In this document: positions 46,003 to 55,050 of the stretch, one piece after another
How the letters are laid out: each line of letters begins with the position of its first letter
Position numbering within the stretch: the first letter of the stretch is position 1
NCBI RefSeq assembly: GCF_001005315.1
Contig: NZ_LBMG01000014.1
Location: 1 to 57,478, forward strand
DNA: 57,478 nucleotides
Reading direction: 5' to 3'
From: Kordia jejudonensis
Lineage (GTDB): Bacteria; Bacteroidota; Bacteroidia; Flavobacteriales; Flavobacteriaceae
Program-made: the position numbers and the translations under genes
The notes under the pieces: generated by a model
The model's input: only the letters and a program-made list of their open reading frames with translations
Told to the model about the DNA's origin: nothing
Database searches by the model: none

Positions 46003-46887
46003 CTACTTTTTCGGACTTTCTATAATAGTAATTGCTGCCAACAAATCTTTATAATCCATTGATTTTAGTTCTTCATCTGCATAAAAAGCTGTCAAGCGAT
46101 CTTCGGAATGACGGTAGAGTTTCCAACGGTTTCTGTGATATTCTAAAGCCGTTAAGTTTTCAACCCAATCGCCTGAATTTAAGTATACACATGAACCTTT
46201 TCTATTGGTTTTCTTCTCCATTTGTGGCTGATGAATATGTCCGCAAACTACATATTCGTATCCATTATCAATCGCCAAATCAGCAGCAACTTTTTCAAAA
46301 TCGTTGATATATTTGACTGCTTTTTTGACGCTATTTTTAATTCTTTTTGATAACGAATACTTTTCGCGTCCAATTTTAAGCAAAAACCAATTGATACAAC
46401 GATTTAAGCGAATCAACATATCATAACCCCAACTTCCAAGTTTGGCAATCCATTTGGCATTTTGAATAGAGGCATCAAATACATCGCCGTGAAAAAACCA
46501 TGCTTTTTTCCCGTTGAGTTCTAACACAAGTTTGTCAACTAATGAAAAATTACCTAAGGTAGTCTCTGAAAAGCGTCGTAACGATTCATCGTGATTTCCT
46601 GTAATATAAATAACTTCAACGCCTTTCGTGGAAAAATCGATTAGTTTCTTAATTACTTTTAAGTGCGATTTTGGAAAATAACGTTTTCTAAACTGCCAAA
46701 TATCAATGATATCGCCATTCAAAATAATCTTTTTTGGATCAATACTATTCAAGTAGGAAAGTAATTCATCGGCGTGACAGCCGTAGGTTCCTAAATGAAC
46801 ATCGGAGATGACTGCGAGGTCTATTTTTCGTTTTTTCAAAAAATCATTTTTCACACCGCAAATAAATAATAAAGCCAATGGTTTCAT
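46003..46887 (-). CDS. LpxH-like metallophosphoesterase
   Basis: The protein is about 294 residues and has calcineurin-like metal motifs: DVHLG, NGDIIDIW, GNHDESLRR, FFHGD and VCGHIHQP. The pattern and length fit the UDP-2,3-diacylglucosamine diphosphatase (LpxH/LpxH2) group acting early in lipid A synthesis. Activity on another phosphoester is possible. The first ATG adds a short hydrophobic lead (MKPLALLFICG) before KKRKIDLAVISD, so the real start could be a GTG about 33 bases later. It is divergent from aroC. Confidence 0.82.
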   Translation of the reverse strand: MKPLALLFICGVKNDFLKKRKIDLAVISDVHLGTYGCHADELLSYLNSIDPKKIILNGDIIDIWQFRKRYFPKSHLKVIKKLIDFSTKGVEVIYITGNHDESLRRFSETTLGNFSLVDKLVLELNGKKAWFFHGDVFDASIQNAKWIAKLGSWGYDMLIRLNRCINWFLLKIGREKYSLSKRIKNSVKKAVKYINDFEKVAADLAIDNGYEYVVCGHIHQPQMEKKTNRKGSCVYLNSGDWVENLTALEYHRNRWKLYRHSEDRLTAFYADEELKSMDYKDLLAAITIIESPKK

Positions 46888-46980
46888 GAAAAAATACTGT
46901 TAAGCTTAGTTGCTTGAATGTTAATAATATATAAAGGAATTATCTGAAATGTTAAGTTAATTTTAAGCATTAGTTGGGTT

Positions 46981-47010
46981 TTTGAATCTGTTAGATTAAA
47001 TTTACATTTG
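46981..47010 (+). promoter_or_regulatory. Promoter of aroC
   Basis: TTTG (-33) and TACATTTG (-7) are separated by 18 bases, an excellent match to the Bacteroidota sigma consensus TTTG-N18/19-TAnnTTTG. The -7 box ends 13 bases before the aroC ATG. Confidence 0.75.
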
Positions 47011-47023
47011 ATAAAAAAAGACT

Positions 47024-48088
47024 ATGGCAGGAAATACCTTTGGAACACTATTTAAATTAACCACTTTTGGAGAATCGCACGGAACCGCAATTGGTGGTAT
47101 TATAGATGGCTGTCCAGCAGGAATCACATTAGATTTAGACATGATTCAGGAAGAAATGAATCGTAGAAAACCAGGACAATCAGCCATAGTAACACAGCGT
47201 AAAGAACCTGATACTGTAGCATTTTACTCAGGAATCTTTGAAGGAAAAACTACAGGCGTTCCAATCGGATTTGCAATTCACAATACCAATCAGAAATCAC
47301 GCGATTATTCACATATAAAAGAAACCTATCGTCCATCACATGCCGATTATGTATACGATCAAAAATACGGACATCGCGATTATCGTGGTGGCGGAAGAAG
47401 TTCGGCACGTGAAACGGCTTCCAGAGTCGTAGCGGGCGCAATTGCAAAACAATTCCTTTCAGACATCAAAATTAATGCTTTTGTATCGTCGGTTGGCGAA
47501 ATATCATTAGATAAACCTTATCAAGAACTCGATTTCAATCTTACGGAAAGTAATCCTGTACGTTGTCCAGATCCTGATAAAGCGGCTGAAATGGAAGCTA
47601 AAATTAGAGAAATTCGCAAAGAAGGCGATACCATTGGCGGAACGATTACCTGCGTATTGCAAAACGTTCCTGTTGGTTTGGGCGAACCTGTATTTGATAA
47701 ATTGCACGCCGAACTCGGAAAAGCAATGTTATCGATCAACGCGGTAAAAGGTTTTGAATACGGAAGCGGATTTGAAGGCGCAAAGATGAAAGGAAGTCAG
47801 CACAACGATATATTTAACGCTGACGGAAGTACCAAAACAAATCTTTCTGGCGGTATTCAAGGTGGCATCAGTAACGGAATGGATATTTACTTTTCTGTAG
47901 CATTCAAACCAGTGGCAACCATTATGCAAAGCCAAGAAACCATCAATAAAGATGGCGAAATTGTAGAAATGACAGGAAAAGGACGTCACGATCCGTGTGT
48001 TGTACCAAGAGCTGTGCCCATTGTGGAAGCCATGGCAGCATTGGTATTAGCAGATTATTATTTACTCAATAAAACCATAAAAAAATGA
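47024..48088 (+). CDS. aroC: Chorismate synthase
   Basis: The 354-residue protein is the final enzyme of the shikimate pathway, turning EPSP into chorismate with reduced FMN. Signatures include [18 protein letters not shown] near the start, [20 protein letters not shown] and [18 protein letters not shown] near the end. Length is normal. The stop overlaps the next gene as ATGA. A clear promoter precedes it. Confidence 0.98.
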   Translation: MAGNTFGTLFKLTTFGESHGTAIGGIIDGCPAGITLDLDMIQEEMNRRKPGQSAIVTQRKEPDTVAFYSGIFEGKTTGVPIGFAIHNTNQKSRDYSHIKETYRPSHADYVYDQKYGHRDYRGGGRSSARETASRVVAGAIAKQFLSDIKINAFVSSVGEISLDKPYQELDFNLTESNPVRCPDPDKAAEMEAKIREIRKEGDTIGGTITCVLQNVPVGLGEPVFDKLHAELGKAMLSINAVKGFEYGSGFEGAKMKGSQHNDIFNADGSTKTNLSGGIQGGISNGMDIYFSVAFKPVATIMQSQETINKDGEIVEMTGKGRHDPCVVPRAVPIVEAMAALVLADYYLLNKTIKK

Positions 48089-48603
48089 CCGTAAAAGATT
48101 TTTTTATAATGGTTCTTAAAATCATGGGAATTTACTTTTTTATTGACGGAATCTTGCCATTAGTATTAGAGTTGATTTTTTATAGTACTACAGATCATTT
48201 ATCAGATCATTTTTGGTTTATCGGTTGTATATTATTGTTTTTTGCGATTATTTATTTTATGATTTCTCATTCGGAAACTTTAGCGAAGTTTTTACGGCTA
48301 GATTGCGGTTTTTCAACAGAACGCTTCGATTTTTCTAAAGCAGATAGTGCATATATTATAGAAATTGCCATTGCTATAATGGGATTGTATATGCTATTTT
48401 ATACGATTCCTTTTATTTTGATCGATGGTTATGTATTATTTAAATCGAATGTGAATAGTCGTATTTTTTCAGTAGACAAATCGCCAGAAACACTACAGTT
48501 AAATTTAATTACAAACTTTTTATATATTTTAGTCGGATTGGTCATACTCTTACTAAGAAAACCAATTTCATCTATATTTACACCAAACACCAACAAAAAA
48601 TAG
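48085..48603 (+). CDS. Integral membrane protein, unknown function
   Basis: The 172-residue protein has about four membrane spans ([72 protein letters not shown]) and a short polar tail. Its ATG overlaps the aroC stop, so it is translationally coupled to aroC, but no link to aromatic synthesis is evident. The family is not recognised. It might also be read with the symporter gene 25 bases downstream. Confidence 0.65.
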   Translation: MTVKDFFIMVLKIMGIYFFIDGILPLVLELIFYSTTDHLSDHFWFIGCILLFFAIIYFMISHSETLAKFLRLDCGFSTERFDFSKADSAYIIEIAIAIMGLYMLFYTIPFILIDGYVLFKSNVNSRIFSVDKSPETLQLNLITNFLYILVGLVILLLRKPISSIFTPNTNKK

Positions 48604-48628
48604 TCAACAGAACAGAAACATACTCAAT

Positions 48629-50077
48629 ATGAAAAAAATGGCATTACATTGGAAAATTTTAATAGGAATGGTATTGGGAATTTTGTTCTCGTTCATTCTG
48701 CTTTCTACTTCTTGGGGAAGTGAAATGATTACGACCAAAACAATTCCAGCTTCCGAACAAATCGTTCAAGAAATTGTCAATGGAGAAGTCGTTACTACTG
48801 TAAAAGCTATTGATGCCAAAGAAATACAAACCACACGCGCAGAATATTTTATCAGTCGATGGGTAAAACCGTTTGGAACAATTTTCATCAACTTATTAAA
48901 ACTAATTGCGGTACCATTAATCTTGGCTTCGTTGATAAAAGGTGTATCTGATTTAAAAGATATTGCTAAAATAAAAAAGATGGGATTGCGAACCATTGCC
49001 ATTTATGTTGTGACGACGCTTGTGGCAATTATTATCGGTTTAGGAATTGTAAACACGGTAAAACCTGGTGTTGGAATGCCACAAGAAACCATTGAAAAAA
49101 TCAAGGAAAAATATGCAACTTCCGATGGTGTGAATGATAAATTACAAAAAGCGGCGGCGCAAAACGATGCAGGACCATTACAAGCATTGGTTGATATATT
49201 TCCAAAAAACATCTTTGAAGCGTTAGGGAATGCTAAAATGCTTCAAATTATATTCTTTGCTTTATTTGTTGGAATCTGTTTATTGCTCATTCCTGAAAAA
49301 CAAGCAAAACCCATGATTGATATATTTGATTCGCTCAATGAAGTCGTCATGAAAATGGTAGATTTAATCATGCTTTTTGCACCATATGCGGTATTTGCTT
49401 TATTGGCAAACGTTATTGTCGCCTTTGATGATCCTGAAATTTTACTCAAACTATTGTCATATGGTTTATGTGTCGTTTTTGGATTGTTATTAATGATTGT
49501 GTTCTATTTGGTACTTGTAAGTGTATACACGAAAAAATCGCCATTATGGTTTTTAAAACAAATCAGTCCTGCACAATTATTAGCATTTTCAACCAGTTCA
49601 AGTGCAGCGACATTGCCTGTTACGATGGAAAGAGTGGAGGAACATTTAGGTGTTGACAAAGAAGTTTCAGGATTTGTATTGCCTGTTGGCGCTACCATTA
49701 ATATGGATGGAACAAGTTTGTATCAAGCTATTGCGGCAGTTTTCATCATGCAAGTATTAACGCCTGAAGCCATCACGTTGGAAGTGCAATTAATCATCGT
49801 ATTTACTGCATTATTGGCATCTATTGGAAGTGCGGCAGTTCCAAGTGCAGGAATGGTTATGTTGGTTATTGTGTTAGAATCTGTAGGATTTGATCCAGCA
49901 TTATTACCAATCGGATTGGCACTAATTTTTGCAATTGACAGGCCTTTAGATATGTGTAGAACAACGGTAAACGTTACAGGAGACGCAACAGTTTCGATGT
50001 TGGTAGCAAAGTCGTTAGGAAAACTACACGATCCAAAACCGAAAAACTGGGATGATAATTATCCAGCAGCAGAATAA
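48629..50077 (+). CDS. Dicarboxylate/amino acid:cation symporter (DAACS/GltP family)
   Basis: The 482-residue secondary transporter carries family motifs: SSSAATLPVTM (the Ser-rich reentrant loop), NMDGTSLYQ and the C-terminal segment ASIGSAAVPSAGMVML followed by DRPLDMCRTTVNVTGD. It imports glutamate, aspartate or C4-dicarboxylates with sodium or protons. An extended loop between the first two membrane helices (about residues 28-70) and another near 150-185 are longer than in E. coli GltP, as is common in Bacteroidota. It lies upstream of the glutathione-synthase operon. Confidence 0.93.
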   Translation: MKKMALHWKILIGMVLGILFSFILLSTSWGSEMITTKTIPASEQIVQEIVNGEVVTTVKAIDAKEIQTTRAEYFISRWVKPFGTIFINLLKLIAVPLILASLIKGVSDLKDIAKIKKMGLRTIAIYVVTTLVAIIIGLGIVNTVKPGVGMPQETIEKIKEKYATSDGVNDKLQKAAAQNDAGPLQALVDIFPKNIFEALGNAKMLQIIFFALFVGICLLLIPEKQAKPMIDIFDSLNEVVMKMVDLIMLFAPYAVFALLANVIVAFDDPEILLKLLSYGLCVVFGLLLMIVFYLVLVSVYTKKSPLWFLKQISPAQLLAFSTSSSAATLPVTMERVEEHLGVDKEVSGFVLPVGATINMDGTSLYQAIAAVFIMQVLTPEAITLEVQLIIVFTALLASIGSAAVPSAGMVMLVIVLESVGFDPALLPIGLALIFAIDRPLDMCRTTVNVTGDATVSMLVAKSLGKLHDPKPKNWDDNYPAAE

Positions 50078-50140
50078 TGTGAAAAACCAACAATTTTGCA
50101 TAAATTAGAAGACCAAATAAACAACCAAAAGAAATCAGTT

Positions 50141-51172
50141 ATGAATATCTGCTTTTTAATGTATCCATGGGAAGATATAGATCCAGAAAATGATACAAGC
50201 CTCGCTTTGATAAAAGAATGTGTAAAAAGAGGGCACGGTGTCGCCACGTGTTCCCCTTCCAACTTAACGATAAGAGATAGTGTTACCAATGCATTCTGTA
50301 CAGTTATTGGAAGAATGGATAAAGTACCTTCGACATTAAAATCTTTTTATGCAAAAGCTACGTTACGTGAAGAAATGCTACCATTAGCAGGATTTGATGT
50401 CATATTTATGCGTGCAAATCCACCGCTAGATCCAATAATGTTAAATTTTCTAGATTCTGTAAAAGATGATGTTTTTATAGTAAACTCACTGCAAGGAATG
50501 CGCGAAGCCAATAATAAATTGTATACGGCTGCTTTTGGAGATGCACATAGTAATATCATTCCAAATACGCATGTATCAAAAAATAAAGATTATTTGGTGC
50601 AACAAATCAAAGAATCAAAATCTGATAAAATGATTCTGAAACCATTAAACGGATTTGGTGGTTCAGGCGTTATTTTAATAGAAAAATCAGCCATGAATAA
50701 CATTAAATCGTTACTTGATTTTTATATTACAAGTAGCGATGGTTCATCAAATTATGTCATTCTTCAAGATTATATAGAAGGAGCAGATCAAGGTGATGTT
50801 CGTATATTATTACTCAATGGAGAACCAATTGGCGCAATGCGTCGTGTACCTGGCAATGATGATCATCGATCAAATGTGAGTGCAGGAGGAAGCGTTCAAA
50901 AACATTCACTGACCAAAGATGAAAAAGCATTGTGTAAACAAATTGGTCCAAAATTGGTAAATGACGGATTGTTTTTTGTTGGAATTGATGTTATCGGCGG
51001 AAAATTAGTAGAAGTAAATGTAATGTCGCCTGGCGGAATTACATATATCAACAAAGTATACAAAGTAAAACTACAAGAAAAAGTAATTGATTTTGTAGAA
51101 AGTAAAGTATCGGACAAATTACAAGCATTTGACAGACGTGTTCGTTTGCGCAAAGCTGTTGATGACGCGTAA
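50141..51172 (+). CDS. gshB: Glutathione synthase-like ATP-grasp ligase
   Basis: The 343-residue protein begins MNICFLMYPWEDIDPENDTS, which matches the GshB N-terminal domain. The ATP-grasp core has NSLQGMREANNKLY, MILKPLNGFGGSGV, ILQDYIEGADQGDVRILLLNG and EVNVMSPGG. GshB joins glycine to gamma-glutamylcysteine. I prefer the ATG at 50141; an earlier TTG would only add a short polar lead. Its stop overlaps the next ATG by one base. No gshA is seen in the window. In this operon context another peptide-type substrate is possible. Confidence 0.88.
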   Translation: MNICFLMYPWEDIDPENDTSLALIKECVKRGHGVATCSPSNLTIRDSVTNAFCTVIGRMDKVPSTLKSFYAKATLREEMLPLAGFDVIFMRANPPLDPIMLNFLDSVKDDVFIVNSLQGMREANNKLYTAAFGDAHSNIIPNTHVSKNKDYLVQQIKESKSDKMILKPLNGFGGSGVILIEKSAMNNIKSLLDFYITSSDGSSNYVILQDYIEGADQGDVRILLLNGEPIGAMRRVPGNDDHRSNVSAGGSVQKHSLTKDEKALCKQIGPKLVNDGLFFVGIDVIGGKLVEVNVMSPGGITYINKVYKVKLQEKVIDFVESKVSDKLQAFDRRVRLRKAVDDA

Positions 51173-52002
51173 TGAACGTGCAAATTCCGAATACAATAGT
51201 AACATCAGATTGGTTGTATGAACATCTTTATGCAACCAATTTGATCGTTTTAAACGGAACCATTCCGAAAGTTGTAGGAGCTTCATTAGCTGAAACACAA
51301 CAAATTCCAAATGCACGTTTTTTTGACATTAAAAAAGTTTTCAGTGTAATGGATGCGCCTTTTCCAAATACAATGTTGGATGCAGCTACATTTACACAAA
51401 AAGCACAACAATTAGGCATCAATCAAGAGAGTAGTATTGTTGTGTATGACGAATTGGGAATTTACGCATCGGCACGCGTTTGGTATATGTTTAAAGCAAT
51501 GGGTTTTGACAATATTGCTGTTTTAGATGGCGGATTTCCCGTGTGGAAAGAAAAAGGATTTTTATGTGAAGAAAAAGTAGCGTTTAAAGGCAAAAAAGGC
51601 AATTTTGAAGCAAAATATCGTCCAAAACTATTTAGAAACTATGACGGAATGTTGCAAGAAATTCAAAATGCTTCAAGCTTAATTGTAGATGCACGATCTT
51701 CAGCACGATTTACAGGAAAAGTGCCTGAACCAAGAAAAGGCTTGCGAAGCGGACAAATTCCAACATCAAAAAATCTTCCATACACGGAATTAGTACACAA
51801 CAATCAACTAAAATCAAAAGCTGAAATCAAAGCTATTTTTGAATCTTTACAAACAAATGAAACTGAATTTGTATTTTCGTGTGGATCAGGAATTACGGCG
51901 TGTATTTTGGCGTTAGCGGCTGAATATTCAGGATATACAAACTATTCCGTATACGATGGTTCGTGGACAGAATGGGGAACTTTATACCATAAAACAACAT
52001 GA
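51172..52002 (+). CDS. sseA: 3-Mercaptopyruvate sulfurtransferase
   Basis: The 276-residue protein has two rhodanese domains. The catalytic Cys237 is in CGSGITA, the six-residue loop that marks mercaptopyruvate sulfurtransferases rather than thiosulfate:cyanide types (CRKGVTA). DGGFPVWKEKG and the closing YDGSWTEWG are conserved. It passes sulfane sulfur to thiols such as glutathione, which suits its position overlapping the gshB stop. It also overlaps the next small gene as ATGA. Confidence 0.92.
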   Translation: MNVQIPNTIVTSDWLYEHLYATNLIVLNGTIPKVVGASLAETQQIPNARFFDIKKVFSVMDAPFPNTMLDAATFTQKAQQLGINQESSIVVYDELGIYASARVWYMFKAMGFDNIAVLDGGFPVWKEKGFLCEEKVAFKGKKGNFEAKYRPKLFRNYDGMLQEIQNASSLIVDARSSARFTGKVPEPRKGLRSGQIPTSKNLPYTELVHNNQLKSKAEIKAIFESLQTNETEFVFSCGSGITACILALAAEYSGYTNYSVYDGSWTEWGTLYHKTT

Positions 52003-52418
52003 ATACATCAAACAAAACAACAATTGACGTAGCATATATTAAAGATGAACTTTTAGAAATTCTTGTTGAACTTGAAAAACTAAAAATTATTCGCAAAGGA
52101 ATTCTCAAAGATGCCGCAATCATCGGTTTTATAGGAGTTTCTGTGATACTATTTGGTTTGTATGTACACTATGCAGAATGGACAGCATATCCTGTAATTC
52201 CATTCCTAATATTTGCTGGTGGCGTATTGTTGGCAGTAGCTTTGCGACCACTGCAACGTTATAAAAAAGATTTCGAAAGAGCAGAAAAAAGATGTACTGC
52301 TTTAACAGCGAAACTCAAAAAAGAAAATCTTGGTTATAAAGCAGATGTAAACGTTTCTAGAAATGAACAAGGAGCATTTGACGTAGAGAAAAGTATCGAA
52401 ATTAACACACTTTCATGA
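51999..52418 (+). CDS. Small two-helix membrane protein, unknown function
   Basis: The 139-residue protein has a charged helical N-terminus, two membrane segments (about 42-60 and 66-82) and a C-terminal cytoplasmic tail ending DVEKSIEINTLS. The tail is related to that of the next gene product (DYDVEKQVKIFRVG), so the two are paralogues. The ATGA overlap with the sulfurtransferase gene implies coupling. No enzymatic motif is visible. It could anchor or pair with the next protein. Confidence 0.65.
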   Translation: MNTSNKTTIDVAYIKDELLEILVELEKLKIIRKGILKDAAIIGFIGVSVILFGLYVHYAEWTAYPVIPFLIFAGGVLLAVALRPLQRYKKDFERAEKRCTALTAKLKKENLGYKADVNVSRNEQGAFDVEKSIEINTLS

Positions 52419-52419
52419 T

Positions 52420-52944
52420 ATGGAAATCGACATTAAATCACATTGTACTATTTGCGACAATAGAATTTATGACTTTCAAACAGGCGCTATTTGTGGACTT
52501 ACGAATGAAGCACCCAATTTTTCACAGAAGTGTAAGTACATAAAACCTGAAAAAAAGTTAGAAGAAAAAATAGTTGAAGTGCACACCAAATTAAAGTTGG
52601 TTACCAAAACAAAAACGGATACCATCAGTCACTTTATTTTCTTTACCATACTAAATATTTTAATTGTTACCGTATATTATTTCTTGGTAACGTATGATAT
52701 GTATAACGGATACGTGCCAGGAATACGATTTGTCATTGTCGGTTCATTATGCTTGTTAGGAATTGCCATCGGACCTATACATAAATACCGAAGAGATTAT
52801 AAAATTGCCAAAAACAACAAAGAGCGTTTGGATGCACTCTTAAAAATCTATAAATTAGACTACGAAGTTTCGGTTGATATTATTAACGAAGCGCACGGCG
52901 ATTATGATGTTGAAAAACAAGTGAAAATTTTTAGAGTAGGATAG
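52420..52944 (+). CDS. Zinc-ribbon-like two-helix membrane protein
   Basis: The 174-residue protein begins with a four-Cys motif: CTIC at about residues 9-12, then AICGLT near 23 and KCKYI near 38. This Cys pattern (CxxCxxRxxDxxxGxxCxLT) is a zinc-ribbon-like element I know from many small Flavobacteriia proteins of unknown role. Two membrane segments follow (about 70-90 and 100-120), then a tail resembling that of the upstream paralogue. It follows that gene by one base. A redox or metal-linked role is only a guess. Confidence 0.68.
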   Translation: MEIDIKSHCTICDNRIYDFQTGAICGLTNEAPNFSQKCKYIKPEKKLEEKIVEVHTKLKLVTKTKTDTISHFIFFTILNILIVTVYYFLVTYDMYNGYVPGIRFVIVGSLCLLGIAIGPIHKYRRDYKIAKNNKERLDALLKIYKLDYEVSVDIINEAHGDYDVEKQVKIFRVG

Positions 52945-52974
52945 AAGTACCATATACATAACCATAAATGCCTC

Positions 52975-53802
52975 ATGAAAAAACTAACCATTCAAGAGAT
53001 TGTTACCAAAATTGAAAATGAAGAAGTATTTAGAGCAGTTTCGTCAGACTATTCTTTTACTATAAAAATTGACGCGTATGTACCGTACGCCTGCGGAGCT
53101 GTTCATGATGGACATCAGTTTAGACGTGAGCTTTGGGAGAACTGCATACATACCGAATACGAACGCTGGTTTGAAGAAGATCCTGCAACGCGAGAAATGG
53201 TAAAAACACATCCAATTATCATTGCAGGAATGGATTCACGCTTTGAATACGATCTAAATCGTGCGCCTGAAAGTGCCATTTATGAAGATGCTTGGGGGAA
53301 AAAACTCTGGCACGAACCACTTTCTGAGGAAATGAAACAAAAAAGTTTGGATAAACATGCCAATTTCTACAAAGTAGTATATGCATTAATTGCTAAATTA
53401 GAAGAAAAATTTGGTGTATGTGTCGTGTACGATATGCATTCGTACAACTGGAAACGTTGGGAACGCGAAGTGCCAACCTTTAATCTTGGAACTGGAAATG
53501 TTGACAATGAGCGTTTTGGAGAATCGATAGAATCTTGGCGAAAAATGCTTTCTATGATCGAATTGCCAAACGATATAGAATCGACCTCAAAAATTAACGA
53601 TACGTTTCAAGGAAATGGCTATTTTTTAAAATACATTACGCAGCATTTTAGCAACACTTTAGTTTTGGCAACCGAAGTAAAAAAGATATATTGCGACGAA
53701 ATTAATCAAGTCATGTTCCCCGAAGTTGTTGCGACTATTGAAAAAGAGTTGCGACGAATGTTACCAAAACATGCTACTGCATTTTATGCAAAATACAAAT
53801 AA
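52975..53802 (+). CDS. N-formylglutamate amidohydrolase-like hydrolase
   Basis: The 275-residue protein matches the HutG-type N-formylglutamate amidohydrolase family. Markers are YACGAVHDGHQFRREL, MDSRFEYDLNR, VYDMHSYNWKR and an alternating Glu/His pattern suited to a zinc amidohydrolase. Family members cleave N-formyl or N-acyl glutamate. No histidine-degradation genes are here. Its neighbours are GshB, a sulfurtransferase and a QEGLA protein, so a glutamyl or peptide amide substrate is likely. The upstream start at ATG follows the previous stop by 30 bases. Confidence 0.85.
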   Translation: MKKLTIQEIVTKIENEEVFRAVSSDYSFTIKIDAYVPYACGAVHDGHQFRRELWENCIHTEYERWFEEDPATREMVKTHPIIIAGMDSRFEYDLNRAPESAIYEDAWGKKLWHEPLSEEMKQKSLDKHANFYKVVYALIAKLEEKFGVCVVYDMHSYNWKRWEREVPTFNLGTGNVDNERFGESIESWRKMLSMIELPNDIESTSKINDTFQGNGYFLKYITQHFSNTLVLATEVKKIYCDEINQVMFPEVVATIEKELRRMLPKHATAFYAKYK

Positions 53803-53816
53803 GAAGATTTTTTAGG

Positions 53817-54974
53817 ATGAATGATATACATGTTGGAAACGAAGTGCTTTTTGAAATCGACAATAACATTGACGAACTTGTCAAAAAAGTCGAACTATTA
53901 AGCTATGTAAATCCCATAAATTTAGAAGAAGAGAAACAAAAATTCTTCCAATCAAAATATCTAGCAGAGCCAAATTTTAAATATCCTGTGATGGATTTTG
54001 ATCGTTTTCAGATGCATCGAGAGTTGATTTCACAACCGATAGAACATATTGAAAATGAATTCACTAGAGAGTTGTATGAAGATATTATTTATGCATATTC
54101 AGGCTTAATTCAATGTATTCAAACCATTGGAACCAAGCGAAAATTTTATTACAACAGTCTGCGTTCTTTTGGAACACCAACGGAGCAAGATGTTGAAAAC
54201 GCAAAGTTTATTCTGCATTTTGAAGAAGAAGACGAAAGCGAAGCTCAATTTCAGCCAAAATATTCTCCTAAAGAAACGGAAGCACTTTTTCGTGACTACT
54301 CAGCGCAATACGACTTTTCGTATCATATTAAGTTTTCCAAAGATATGAGCGCTATTGCAATGGTATTAAATAATATTAAAACATTGGTTATCAATGAAAA
54401 ACATACTTTTTCTGATAATGAAATTGCCGTATTGACCAATCATGAAATTGGTGTACATATGGTGACGACAATGAATGGACAATTGCATCCGCTTAAAATA
54501 TTTTCAAACGGATTTCCAAATTATGAAGAAACCCAAGAAGGATTGGCTGTTTTTTCAGAATATATGAGTAATAATTTAACAGTAAAACGCTTAAAAGAAT
54601 TAGCATATCGTGTAATTGCGGTAGATAGTTTGGCAAAAGGATATTCGTTTTCTACAACGTTTAGAAAATTTGTCAACACCTATGATTTAGACAAAGACAC
54701 AGCGTTTAATATTTCCGTAAGAGCGCATCGTGGTGGCGGATTCACGAAAGATTATTTATACTTATCTGGATTAAAAAAAATATATAACTATTACAAATCT
54801 GGAAAAGATATGAATGCGTTATTACGTGGAAAAATATCGTTAGATTATTTAGAAAACATCGAATCGTTGGCCAAAAATGGGTGTGCTGTTGATTCTAAAT
54901 ACATTACAGATTCTTACCGAGAAAACAAAAACACCAATAAAACTGTTGATTTTATTCTAGAGAATTTGAAGTAA
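53817..54974 (+). CDS. QEGLA-motif metallopeptidase-like protein (DUF1704 family)
   Basis: The 385-residue protein carries HEIGVH at 209-214 and the family-defining QEGLAVFSEYM from residue 240, where Glu241 may complete a zinc site. Bacterial members were named after a flavohemoglobin-modulating effect. The eukaryotic relative MATCAP removes C-terminal tyrosine from tubulin, so a carboxypeptidase activity is a fair inference. It lies 14 bases after the N-formylglutamate amidohydrolase-like gene and ends the operon. A 51-codon remnant of the same gene lies 2391 bases downstream. Confidence 0.85.
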   Translation: MNDIHVGNEVLFEIDNNIDELVKKVELLSYVNPINLEEEKQKFFQSKYLAEPNFKYPVMDFDRFQMHRELISQPIEHIENEFTRELYEDIIYAYSGLIQCIQTIGTKRKFYYNSLRSFGTPTEQDVENAKFILHFEEEDESEAQFQPKYSPKETEALFRDYSAQYDFSYHIKFSKDMSAIAMVLNNIKTLVINEKHTFSDNEIAVLTNHEIGVHMVTTMNGQLHPLKIFSNGFPNYEETQEGLAVFSEYMSNNLTVKRLKELAYRVIAVDSLAKGYSFSTTFRKFVNTYDLDKDTAFNISVRAHRGGGFTKDYLYLSGLKKIYNYYKSGKDMNALLRGKISLDYLENIESLAKNGCAVDSKYITDSYRENKNTNKTVDFILENLK

Positions 54975-55025
54975 CAATATAATCAATCTTCTTACGTAAT
55001 TAATATATGAAGATTGATTATATTG
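54975..55025. promoter_or_regulatory. Perfect 17-bp inverted repeat after the QEGLA gene
   Basis: CAATATAATCAATCTTC and GAAGATTGATTATATTG pair perfectly around a 17-base AT-rich loop containing TTACGTAA. It lacks GC-rich stem bases and a T tail, so it is a weak terminator candidate. It may be an operator or leader structure for the regulator gene 25 bases downstream. An identical copy precedes the second regulator gene. Confidence 0.6.
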
Positions 55026-55050
55026 TAAACTCTTATTTCAAAATCAGAAC

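Noticed and set aside
54975-55025. Hairpin as an ordinary terminator of the QEGLA operon
   Set aside because: The stem is AT-rich, the loop is 17 bases and no T run follows; I list it as a regulatory structure instead, though weak termination remains possible.
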